Source: Clostridiales bacterium UBA1770 (GTDB taxonomy: Bacteria > Bacillota > Clostridia > Oscillospirales > CAG-272). Taken from it: a DNA stretch of 21,115 nt. The notes under the pieces were generated by a model. That model saw only the letters and a list, made by a program, of their open reading frames with translations, was not told where the DNA came from and did not search any database. Shown here one piece after another: positions 15,661 through 21,115 of this stretch (position 1 is its first letter; each line of letters starts with the position of its first letter). The position numbers and the translations under genes are program-made. The DNA is taken from NCBI GenBank assembly GCA_002315325.1, contig DCGU01000026.1, positions 16,834 to 37,948 of the forward strand. The letters are read 5' to 3'.

Positions 15661-16352
15661 GGGCCGCCGGTACCAACAACGGCTGGGGAGAAATCAGGGT
15701 CAATGCCCTGTTGCGCCGCCTGCCGGCGCTGCTGCTCGCCCTGTTATTTTTAATTGTCATTATATGTGACGGCGGTGCCACCTGGTTATGGGGCCGCCTC
15801 GGCTTCCGTATCCACAAGTACGACCGTGAAAAAAAGACAGCCGACCTTGCCGTGGACTGTACCACCGCCACCGATTTGTGCGCCATTCTGTCTCTGTTGG
15901 ATACGAGCGGCGGTGTGCCGACAATCCGCACGCCGATGGACGCCGTCAAATCAAGCCGCGACCGCATTTTATCCATGACGTTCAGCCAAAAGCCGGCCTA
16001 CTATATGGGCAACGCCGACCTACTCGCCGCCGTGGAAAAAGCCTACCCCGGCAGAAACTATTTCGTGTTTATCCCGCAGGCCGATTTTGAACAGGTCGTT
16101 TACGCCGCGTTCGGCGGCCGCTACCGCGTCAATCACACCGGCGGCAGCATTTGGAAATACCTGCCGGCAGTCGACGGCTACACCACGCTGTATACGTCAT
16201 CCGTCTCCGACAACGGCCTGACGATCACGTCGCTGTGGGAGGGCGAGGGCGCCTATCACGCAACGGTGCGCGACGGTGAGAACCTTTACAGCGCATTATT
16301 TGTCAAACGCGAGGACGGGAGTGCGTATCTGTCCTATCTTATTCGCCTATGA
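15657..16352 (+). CDS. Single-TM membrane-anchored protein, function unknown
   Basis: 231 residues, starting at the ATG overlapping the eutH stop (ATGA), so translation is coupled. One hydrophobic segment (about 19-41, PALLLALLFLIVIICDGGATWLW) follows a basic N-terminus, predicting an N-in anchor or uncleaved signal with about 190 residues outside the membrane. The outer part is mixed alpha/beta with no motif I recognise; it includes YFVFIPQADFEQVVYAAFGG and a C-terminal beta-rich part (YSALFVKREDGSAYLSYLI). The stop codon TGA is the first three bases of the left terminal repeat of the adjacent MITE-like element, so insertion may have set the present C-terminus. Tight coupling suggests a partner of the EutH-like permease (inference). 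Confidence 0.75.
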   Translation: MRAAGTNNGWGEIRVNALLRRLPALLLALLFLIVIICDGGATWLWGRLGFRIHKYDREKKTADLAVDCTTATDLCAILSLLDTSGGVPTIRTPMDAVKSSRDRILSMTFSQKPAYYMGNADLLAAVEKAYPGRNYFVFIPQADFEQVVYAAFGGRYRVNHTGGSIWKYLPAVDGYTTLYTSSVSDNGLTITSLWEGEGAYHATVRDGENLYSALFVKREDGSAYLSYLIRL

Positions 16353-16443
16353 AAAATGCACAGAACGCAAAAAACATTTTTAAAGTTAACATGCCATAAA
16401 TCTTTTTGTTTTAGCGTTCTTCTTTTTTCTCATTCTGCGGATG

Positions 16444-16467
16444 ATTTTTGACCGAACGGTCAAAAAT
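16444..16467. promoter_or_regulatory. Perfect 24-bp palindrome, operator-like
   Basis: Arms ATTTTTGACCG (16444-16454) and CGGTCAAAAAT (16457-16467) are separated by AA. The core TTGACCG-AA-CGGTCAA resembles TetR-family operators in form. It also folds as an RNA hairpin, but no T tract follows at the usual position. No TetR-type gene is in the window, so function is unproven. Confidence 0.45.
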
Positions 16468-16496
16468 TCCATTTTATTGTATGTTTTTTGCTATGA

Positions 16497-16552
16497 ACGA
16501 AAGCAGTTGAAAGTCGACTGCCGTACCAAGTACGGCGACGCTAGGCTTTCGT
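16497..16552 (+). other. Possible structured RNA: three-way junction fold
   Basis: An outer stem (ACGAAAG 16497-16503 with CTTTCGT 16546-16552) encloses two adjacent hairpins: CAGTTG-AAAGT-CGACTG (16504-16520, one wobble) and CCGTAC-CAA-GTACGG (16521-16535). The single-stranded segment CGACGCTAGG (16536-16545) completes the junction. It matches no riboswitch class I can name. It lies inside the MITE-like element, 175 nt before the GH27 start. It may be a folded transposition signal rather than an RNA gene. Confidence 0.4.
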
Positions 16553-16726
16553 CCATTCTGCACTATTTTTCATGCGGCTTGTCTTACCAAATGAAAAATG
16601 CGGTTTTCTTTTTTCTTTAATCACAACTGAATCCCATTTTTTTCAGCAAATATAAAATTAAAATACGCCGAACTTGATTTTGCGGTCTGTGCATTTTTCA
16701 AGTGGCTACAAATGGAGGTTATCATT

Positions 16727-17875
16727 ATGTTAGTACAAACCCCGCCTATGGGCTGGAACTCCTGGAACACCTTCGGTGACCGCATCAACGAAAAGGTCGC
16801 CATGGAAATGGCCGACGCAATGGTCGAACTCGGCTACAAGGATGCCGGGTATCAGTACATCGTCCTGGACGACTGCTGGTCTTTGCCGGAACGCGGTGAA
16901 GACGGCCGCATCGTGGCCAATCCCGAAAAATTCCCCCACGGTATGAAGTACGTTGCCGACTACGTACACAGCAAGGGCCTGAAATTCGGTATGTATTCCT
17001 GCTCCGGTGTCCGCACCTGCTGCGGTCTGCCCTCCTCGTTCGGTCACGAGTACCTGGACGCGCAGATGTTTGCCGACTTTGGCGTTGACTTCCTGAAATA
17101 CGACTATTGCAACTTCCCGGAAACGGCAAAATGCCGTCTGGCTTATTTGACGATGGCGCAGGCACTGCGTGCTACGGGCCGCGACATTCTGTTCTCCGCC
17201 TGCAACTGGGGCTGCGAGGACTCCTGGGAATGGATGCGTTCCATCGGTGCGCATATGTACCGCTCCACGGGTGATATCAACGACACCTTCCAGTCCATGG
17301 CAGGTATCGTACAGAGCCAGCTGTTCAATCACGTTAGCCCCAGTGAGACCAACTACAATGCCAACGCAGCCGGCTGTTTCAACGACACCGATATGCTGAC
17401 CGTCGGTATGTACGGCAACGGCAACGTAGCCAACAACGCCGTGAAGCAGACCTATCGTGAATACGAGACGCAGTTCGCCTACTGGTGTGCCAGCGGTACA
17501 CCCCTGATGATGGGCTGCGATATCCGCAACGTTGACGACGAATGCCGCAAACTGCTGCAAAACAAGGAACTGCTTGCCATCAACCAGGATCCCGAATGCC
17601 GTCCCCTGCTCCGTCTGTGCAACGATAAGAACCACCCGACCTTTATGCGTGAACTGTCAAACAACGAGTTCGTACTGTTCTGCGCCAACTTCATCGACGG
17701 TACGCGTCACACGCACTTCTACTTCCCGGATATGGGTATCCCCACCAACTGCGGCTGCAAGATCGATATGACCAACGTCATCACCGGTGAGCACCTGGGC
17801 GCCTTCGCTGACACCTGCCAGTTTGAAGTGCCCGAGCACGGCTGCCTGGTTCTGCGCTGCAAGTTCGTCAAATAA
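16727..17875 (+). CDS. GH27 alpha-galactosidase
   Basis: 382-residue clan GH-D enzyme that removes terminal alpha-linked galactose (melibiose, raffinose, galactomannan branches). Diagnostic motifs: PPMGWNSWNTFG (6-17), LDDCW (47-51), FLKYDYCN (122-129) with nucleophile D126, and RSTGDI (179-184) with acid/base D183. GTPLMMGCDIRN and the C-terminal beta domain are intact. ATG 16727 is selected because GGAGG lies 8 nt upstream; an in-frame ATG at 16712 overlaps that site. No signal peptide, so cytoplasmic. It complements the divergent GH36-like enzyme of the neighbouring operon. No confident promoter was found in the MITE-like element upstream; TATAAA near 16655 lacks a good -35. Confidence 0.94.
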   Translation: MLVQTPPMGWNSWNTFGDRINEKVAMEMADAMVELGYKDAGYQYIVLDDCWSLPERGEDGRIVANPEKFPHGMKYVADYVHSKGLKFGMYSCSGVRTCCGLPSSFGHEYLDAQMFADFGVDFLKYDYCNFPETAKCRLAYLTMAQALRATGRDILFSACNWGCEDSWEWMRSIGAHMYRSTGDINDTFQSMAGIVQSQLFNHVSPSETNYNANAAGCFNDTDMLTVGMYGNGNVANNAVKQTYREYETQFAYWCASGTPLMMGCDIRNVDDECRKLLQNKELLAINQDPECRPLLRLCNDKNHPTFMRELSNNEFVLFCANFIDGTRHTHFYFPDMGIPTNCGCKIDMTNVITGEHLGAFADTCQFEVPEHGCLVLRCKFVK

Positions 17876-17876
17876 G

Positions 17877-18140
17877 ATGGCCGAAACAAACGAGTTCGTT
17901 TGTGACACCTGCGGCGTCCCGATTGACGAGATTCAAGTGGGGCTGTCCAAAAAGCTCATCAACCGCGGCACCAAGATTTTCTGGTGTGCCGACTGCCTGT
18001 CCAAAATGTCGGGGTACCCGAAAGAGGTTTTCCCGGATATGGTGGTGCGCTTCAGAAGGATGGGGTGCACGTTGTTTAGGCCATGGACGGACGCAGATGA
18101 GGCAGAGGCTGTCAAAAAAGGCCAGACCGAAAAAGCGTAA
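17877..18140 (+). CDS. Small zinc-ribbon-like protein of unknown function
   Basis: 87 residues starting one base after the GH27 stop, so translation is coupled. Two CxxC pairs, CDTC (9-12) and CADC (37-40), about 25 residues apart, suggest one bound zinc. The pattern (CDTCGVP...IGLSKKLINRG...FWCADCL...MGCTLF) recalls an uncharacterised family of short clostridial proteins. The last ten residues, AVKKGQTEKA, are encoded by DNA that recurs almost unchanged about 210 bp downstream at 18320-18352. No enzymatic role is visible; its link to galactoside use rests on position only. Confidence 0.75.
   Translation: MAETNEFVCDTCGVPIDEIQVGLSKKLINRGTKIFWCADCLSKMSGYPKEVFPDMVVRFRRMGCTLFRPWTDADEAEAVKKGQTEKA
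18108..18140 (+). repeat. Direct repeat, copy 1 (3' end of the zinc-ribbon gene)
   Basis: 33 bp covering the last codons and stop of the zinc-ribbon gene. The first 22 bases, starting GCTGTCAAAAAAGGCC, are identical to 18320-18341, and the remaining 11 differ at two positions. Confidence 0.75.
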
Positions 18141-18209
18141 ATAATCTATTTTATTTTATGCAATGACCTTTGTGCATTGAACAGTTGATTTCCCCACAAG
18201 AAATAATCC

Positions 18210-18300
18210 AAAAGAGACGCGCTTTTCCTATCCCCGTTCAGTGCCTTGCAGTACGTGTGTACAGCTCGCGGGCACTGAACGGGGATTCTGTCTCTTTTTT
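18210..18300 (+). terminator. Very strong hairpin terminator after the GH27/zinc-ribbon operon
   Basis: ATCCCCGTTCAGTGCC (18230-18245) and its exact complement (18271-18286) form a perfect 16-bp stem whose loop contains a smaller GTAC/GTAC hairpin. AAAAGAGAC (18210-18218) and GTCTCTTTT (18290-18298) form an outer stem, ending in TTTTTT. The size is larger than needed for termination, so a stable small RNA is possible. The rest of the gap 18141-18457 holds only the direct repeat and the MFS promoter. Confidence 0.8.
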
Positions 18301-18319
18301 CCCTAGCCTCTGCAAAAAA

Positions 18320-18352
18320 GCTGTCAAAAAAGGCCAGACCGGAAAAGCATAA
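18320..18352 (+). repeat. Direct repeat, copy 2 (non-coding copy of the gene tail)
   Basis: Second copy of the 33-bp tail sequence, again ending in TAA in the equivalent frame (would read AVKKGQTGKA). It lies beyond the terminator and has no gene attached. The intervening 179 bp therefore look like an insertion or a rearranged duplication. Confidence 0.75.
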
Positions 18353-18385
18353 AAAACATTATTATCGGTACCACTTCTTTATCTC

Positions 18386-18413
18386 TTGCATTACTATTTT
18401 TTTATGCTATAAT
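18386..18413 (+). promoter_or_regulatory. Extended -10 promoter of the MFS gene
   Basis: TGCTATAAT (18405-18413) is a perfect extended -10. A poor -35, TTGCAT, lies 16 bp upstream (18386-18391). The start codon is 45 nt downstream of the -10. Confidence 0.75.
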
Positions 18414-18457
18414 AGGTTTAATTAAAAGGCAACTGCCTTACAGATTGGAGTAGTGTC

Positions 18458-19843
18458 ATGAAACTGCGCAATATTCCGATTGTCAAAGATTACATCAATA
18501 GCTTCCATCTTGCCCTGCATGATGACAGAGATGGGCGGCTGCACGGCCGCCGCGGCGTTTTCATGTGTAATATCAGCACGTCCACTTTCAAAAAAATGGT
18601 GGGGGGCGTGTTCTATTCCACCCTGCTGCTTCTTTTGACGGAAGGCATCGATGCCGTTTCTCAAATTGAATATCTTGCCATGATTGAGACGGTTTCCACG
18701 GTCACCGGACTGTGTCAATTTCTCTCTCCCTTCATTTTTGAGCGTATGTCCCGCCGCGGGCCGCTGATTCTGTGGATGCGTGCCCTTTACTATATCGCGA
18801 CGATTTTCGGTTTGCCGCTTGCCATCCTGCTGCCGGTATCCTTGCCGGTCAGGGTCGCCATTTTCACGGCAAGTGAAGGAATTGCCTCCTTCTTTAACGC
18901 CGTTGTCAGTCCCGCCTATTGTACCTGGCATATTTACAGTTTGTCGGAATACTGCCGCAGCGACTATTTTACCGTTGTCAACTTAGTCACCACCATTGCA
19001 GAGGCCGTCGTCGGTTTGACTTTGGGCATCTTTATGGACTACTTCAAGGCCAACAGCCAAGCGATGCTCGGCATCTTGATTATCCGCGGCGTCGCCATTC
19101 TGTTTGCCGCCTCCGAACTCTTCTTCTGCCGATGGGCGGACGAGCCGAACTACAATCAAACCAATGAAAAATTCCGCTTAGCCGATATCATCCTGGTGCC
19201 GCTGAAAAGCAAAGGTTTCTTAGCATGTCTCGGTATCATTTTGGTCTATAAAATCGCCTTCGTTTTCCCCGGCAGTTTTTACAACACGTATCTTTTGGAT
19301 GAAAACGGCGCCAACTTCAGCTATACGCTGATGAGCGTGATTTCCTTTGTATGTATTCCCGTTTCGCTGCTGGCCCACCCGTTGTGGAACAGATTGGTCC
19401 ATAAATTCGGATGGCTCAAAACCATGGCGGTTTCCACGGCGCTGAACGCCCTGTTCTACGCCATGAATGCCTTCGTCACACGTGATTCGCAGTATATCTA
19501 TCTGATTTCCAACGTTTTCTCCCAGTTGGTTTGCTGCGGCATGACGTTGGGTATGAAAAATCTGCCCTATATCCATATGCCCAAACGTATGGGCAGTACG
19601 TGCCTGGCCATATTTGACCTTGTCGGCGCTTTGGGCTCCACGCTGGCCATTCGTTTTGCCAGACGATTCTTGCTCGCAACCGATGGAAAGACCCTGTCTA
19701 TGTTCGGTCTTACCATGGAAAACCGTGCCTATATGAGCCTGGTCGCTTTTGCCGTTATGCTGCTGTCCGCATTGATGATTGCCGCCCTGGGTATTCACGA
19801 CGCGCGGCATCCTGCACCGGAAGAGACAAGCGACGCTGCGTGA
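18458..19843 (+). CDS. MFS-like membrane transporter
   Basis: 461-residue polytopic protein with about twelve hydrophobic segments in two halves separated by a polar loop (about 225-245, CRWADEPNYNQTNEKFRLADI). FERMSRRGP, in the loop after the second segment, resembles the MFS loop 2-3 signature (basic residues flanking a short turn). The N-terminal ~45 residues before the first segment are polar and longer than usual. GGAG lies 7 nt before the ATG. The gene has its own promoter and a strong terminator, so it is a single-gene unit. The substrate is unknown; position beside glycosidase operons makes sugar uptake or export possible, and it is the only candidate sugar transporter in view. Confidence 0.78.
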   Translation: MKLRNIPIVKDYINSFHLALHDDRDGRLHGRRGVFMCNISTSTFKKMVGGVFYSTLLLLLTEGIDAVSQIEYLAMIETVSTVTGLCQFLSPFIFERMSRRGPLILWMRALYYIATIFGLPLAILLPVSLPVRVAIFTASEGIASFFNAVVSPAYCTWHIYSLSEYCRSDYFTVVNLVTTIAEAVVGLTLGIFMDYFKANSQAMLGILIIRGVAILFAASELFFCRWADEPNYNQTNEKFRLADIILVPLKSKGFLACLGIILVYKIAFVFPGSFYNTYLLDENGANFSYTLMSVISFVCIPVSLLAHPLWNRLVHKFGWLKTMAVSTALNALFYAMNAFVTRDSQYIYLISNVFSQLVCCGMTLGMKNLPYIHMPKRMGSTCLAIFDLVGALGSTLAIRFARRFLLATDGKTLSMFGLTMENRAYMSLVAFAVMLLSALMIAALGIHDARHPAPEETSDAA

Positions 19844-19858
19844 ATACGTGCCAAATAA

Positions 19859-19906
19859 TAAGAAACTCGGTTGCAGCCGAATTGGCTGCAACCGAGTTTC
19901 TTTCAT
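19859..19906. terminator. Bidirectional terminator between the MFS and LexA transcription units
   Basis: An 18-bp perfect stem (19861-19878 with 19884-19901) around the loop GAATT, followed by TTCATTTAT on the plus strand and by AATAATAA complement (T-rich) on the minus strand. It serves both convergent units. Confidence 0.93.
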
Positions 19907-19914
19907 TTATTATA

Positions 19915-20109
19915 TTATTTTACGTTCTGCATCAGCAAAATCAAATCGGCGATGCTGATTTCTTCCACCACGGGACTTTGCGCCTTTTTGATGACAATCG
20001 TCTTTTGCCCGCCGGGGGAGATACGAATCTCGCCCAGGGGAATATGATGCTTGGGAGTATAGATCATGCGCGTTCCCCGCGGGGGACGAACAGGATGGTA
20101 TTTCGGCAT
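19915..20109 (-). CDS. Small 64-aa protein downstream of lexA, function unknown
   Basis: 64 residues beginning MPKYHPVRPPRGTRMIYTPK, basic and proline-rich at the N-terminus, with a hydrophobic acidic C-terminal helix (VVEEISIADLILLMQ). A near-ideal AAGGAG site sits 7 nt upstream of ATG 20109, which strongly supports translation. It starts 24 nt after the lexA stop and ends just before the shared terminator, so it is the second gene of the lexA transcript. No domain is recognised. It might be an SOS-induced small protein, but that rests on operon position only. Confidence 0.72.
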   Translation of the reverse strand: MPKYHPVRPPRGTRMIYTPKHHIPLGEIRISPGGQKTIVIKKAQSPVVEEISIADLILLMQNVK

Positions 20110-20133
20110 GGGCTCTCCTTCTTAACAACACAC

Positions 20134-20751
20134 TTATTTTACAGTTTTTATCACGTTCGCCACGACGCCTTGGATCCGTAAGGTTTGTGCGGACAAATCC
20201 ACGATGATCGGCCGAATGGCAGGGTCGCTGCTCTGGGGCTGCAGGCGCACCGTGGTCTCACTGTCGGGATAGTACCGCTTAAGCGTGGCCTCTTCGTCGT
20301 CCACAAGTGCCACGACAATCTGCCCGGGGTCTGCAACCTCACATCGGCGGATGACCACCCAGTCACCGTCGTCAATGCCGGCCAGGTCCATGGATTGGCC
20401 CTGTGCGTGCAGAATAAAGAGGTCACCGTTGCCGAACAGCGTCAGGGGGAGTTTGACGACCTCCATCACGTTGCTGTCGGCAAAGATGGGCTGCCCGCAG
20501 GCAACCTCCCCGTAAATCGGCACGCGGACAGAACCGCCCTCGAGCCGGTCGCGCTCGGTGGTGATATTGCGGTGCCCGGCGGTCGTAATCATACCGTCGC
20601 GGCGCAGGTATTTCAAATAGTCGGATACGGTGGAACGCGGCATGCCGGTGCCGGCGACGATGTCCATAATGGTGGGAGAAACACCGTGTTCGTCCCGGAA
20701 CGTATCTATAAAGGAAAGAACTTTCTTTTCTCTTTCTTTGACGACGCCCAT
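20134..20751 (-). CDS. lexA: LexA-type SOS repressor with Cys-Gly cleavage site
   Basis: 205-residue self-cleaving repressor. The N-terminal winged helix (about 8-55, VLSFIDTFRDEHGVSPTIMDIV...STVSDYLKYL) is LexA-like. The C-terminal S24 peptidase domain has the dyad S120 (HAQGQSMDLAGI) and K158 (EEATLKRYY). The cleavage bond, normally Ala-Gly, is Cys85-Gly86 in GEVACGQPIF, as in UmuD. Cleavage would be stimulated by RecA filaments after DNA damage (family knowledge). ATG 20751 is chosen over TTG 20778 because GAGG lies 8 nt before it. It has its own promoter with an operator-like palindrome and is followed by the 64-aa gene. A LexA-like phage-type repressor is possible, but no prophage genes are nearby. 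Confidence 0.88.
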   Translation of the reverse strand: MGVVKEREKKVLSFIDTFRDEHGVSPTIMDIVAGTGMPRSTVSDYLKYLRRDGMITTAGHRNITTERDRLEGGSVRVPIYGEVACGQPIFADSNVMEVVKLPLTLFGNGDLFILHAQGQSMDLAGIDDGDWVVIRRCEVADPGQIVVALVDDEEATLKRYYPDSETTVRLQPQSSDPAIRPIIVDLSAQTLRIQGVVANVIKTVK

Positions 20752-20784
20752 TTGTAATACCTCATTTCCGTTTATCAAAGCTAT

Positions 20785-20800
20785 TCGGATTTATTTCCGA
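20785..20800. promoter_or_regulatory. Candidate LexA operator (TCGGA-N6-TCCGA)
   Basis: Perfect inverted repeat TCGGA/TCCGA with a 6-bp spacer, at the expected transcription start just downstream of the lexA -10. It does not resemble the Bacillus-type box CGAAC-N4-GTTCG, so it would represent a divergent specificity if used. Confidence 0.5.
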
Positions 20801-20802
20801 TG

Positions 20803-20836
20803 AGTATAGTATAACACAGGATAGGGGGAAAAGCAA
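20803..20836 (-). promoter_or_regulatory. Promoter of lexA
   Basis: On the minus strand, TTGCTT (20831-20836) and TATACT (20808-20813) are separated by 17 bp. A second overlapping TATACT lies at 20803-20808. The start codon is about 55 nt downstream. Confidence 0.75.
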
Positions 20837-20902
20837 TAGGAAGTGGCAAAAATGCCAAATGAAGTCGCCCCGGGGGCTAATGAAGAAATGAAGACGGGAG
20901 AA

Positions 20903-20919
20903 CGGGAGGGGAGACCCCT
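20903..20919. repeat. Second copy of the 17-bp GC-rich motif
   Basis: Identical to 12118-12134 over 17 bases. Here the right arm is degraded (CCCCTGCC), so the palindrome is incomplete. Confidence 0.6.
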
Positions 20920-20995
20920 GCCATACGGTTTGCGCATGTCATTCCTCGGTGGTTGGGGTGAGTTTTGCAGAAATCGTATGTGGGACAATCCCTCA

Positions 20996-21039
20996 GTCAC
21001 GGCAACTGCCGTGACAGCCCCCTTTACACAAGGCGGGGC
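20996..21039. repeat. Tandem stem-loop repeat unit
   Basis: A 9-bp perfect stem with a 2-base gap, followed after one base by a GC-rich hairpin with a CTTTACACAAGG apex. The two adjacent stems and the absence of coding suggest a dispersed palindromic unit rather than a terminator of a known gene. Confidence 0.6.
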
Positions 21040-21115
21040 AGATTATAATAACAAGTGCAACACTAAAAAGATAGACTTCACAGAAACCACGGTGTAAAAT
21101 GTAGCTACCACACTC

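Larger units (their letters stand above)
16350..16700. mobile_element. MITE-like non-coding element with 23-bp terminal inverted repeats
   Basis: The left end (16350-16372) and right end (16678-16700) are reverse complements in 22 of 23 positions; the outermost 15 bases, TGAAAAATGCACAGA, match perfectly. The 351-bp interior has no open frame of note but is packed with palindromes: one at 16444-16467, a branched fold at 16497-16552, and ATTTTTCAT/ATGAAAAAT at 16565-16573/16591-16599. A degraded extra copy of the right end lies at 16556-16572. No clear target-site duplication is visible. A large transcribed hairpin is the alternative reading. The element fills the gap between the eutH operon and the GH27 gene. 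Confidence 0.6.
20837..21115. other. Intergenic repeat-rich stretch at the right edge, no gene supported
   Basis: It holds the second copy of the 17-base motif CGGGAGGGGAGACCCCT (20903-20919). A perfect palindrome follows, GTCACGGCA-AC-TGCCGTGAC (20996-21015), with a second hairpin immediately after (CCCCC/GGGGC arms around CTTTACACAAGG, 21017-21039). From memory, such paired stem-loops resemble dispersed intergenic repeats of gut Clostridia; this is not verified. An 84-codon plus-strand frame here only reads through these repeats. Confidence 0.55.

Noticed and set aside
16730..17635. 301-codon minus-strand frame opposite the GH27 gene
   Set aside because: Shadow of a gene with intact GH27 catalytic motifs; no start signal or family resemblance.
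18170..18352. 60-codon plus-strand frame across the terminator
   Set aside because: It runs through both arms of the large hairpin, and its C-terminus only mirrors the duplicated tail of the zinc-ribbon gene.
20843..21097. 84-codon plus-strand frame at the right edge
   Set aside because: It translates the palindromic intergenic repeats, has no ribosome binding site and shows no domain.

Overview
The window looks like chromosomal DNA of a gut-type clostridial Firmicute, probably Oscillospiraceae-like. This is inferred from fairly GC-rich coding DNA, AGGAGG-type ribosome binding sites, a mini-RNase III gene, a LexA-type repressor, many cytoplasmic glycosidases for plant oligosaccharides, and stem-loop intergenic repeats. 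No rRNA, tRNA or CRISPR array was found. The species cannot be fixed from this sequence alone.

Layout. 1-2190 (+) is housekeeping: the 3' part of a class I lysyl-tRNA synthetase fused to a Trbp111-like tRNA-binding domain, mini-RNase III and a cyclophilin, closed by a hairpin. 2293-6522 (+) is a two-gene operon of a GH78 alpha-L-rhamnosidase-like enzyme and an (alpha/alpha)6-barrel glycosidase, ending in a bidirectional terminator. 6604-8025 (-) is an AT-richer, probably acquired AAA+ ATPase of the DUF234 type with its own palindromic promoter. 8336-14375 (-) is a catabolic operon transcribed from right to left: GH36-like alpha-galactosidase, a two-TM membrane protein, a sialidase-fold hydrolase, a GH32 fructosidase, and a decayed 3' remnant of another sialidase-like gene. 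A back-to-back promoter pair at 14447-14516 drives this operon leftward. Rightward it drives an orphan EutH-like permease, which overlaps by ATGA a single-TM protein gene (14566-16352). 16350-16700 is a non-coding, MITE-like element with 23-bp imperfect terminal inverted repeats. 16727-18140 (+) carries a GH27 alpha-galactosidase and a small CxxC...CxxC protein. 18458-19843 (+) is an MFS-like transporter with its own promoter. 19915-20751 (-) is a LexA-type repressor with a Cys-Gly cleavage site plus a 64-aa protein. 20840-21115 is intergenic repeat DNA.

How the genes may work together. None of the glycosidases shows a signal peptide, so they probably act on imported oligosaccharides (raffinose-type galactosides, fructans, rhamnosides). 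GH36/GH27 alpha-galactosidase and GH32 fructosidase together would suit raffinose-family sugars. The MFS-like protein is the only candidate sugar importer in view, and no sugar-responsive regulator is present. I did not find a convincing wholly new defence or regulatory system. The best leads are the MITE-like element with its branched RNA-like fold, the LexA variant with a non-canonical candidate operator, the LysRS-Trbp111 fusion, the palindrome-controlled ATPase, and an almost identical hairpin placed directly after two unrelated genes.
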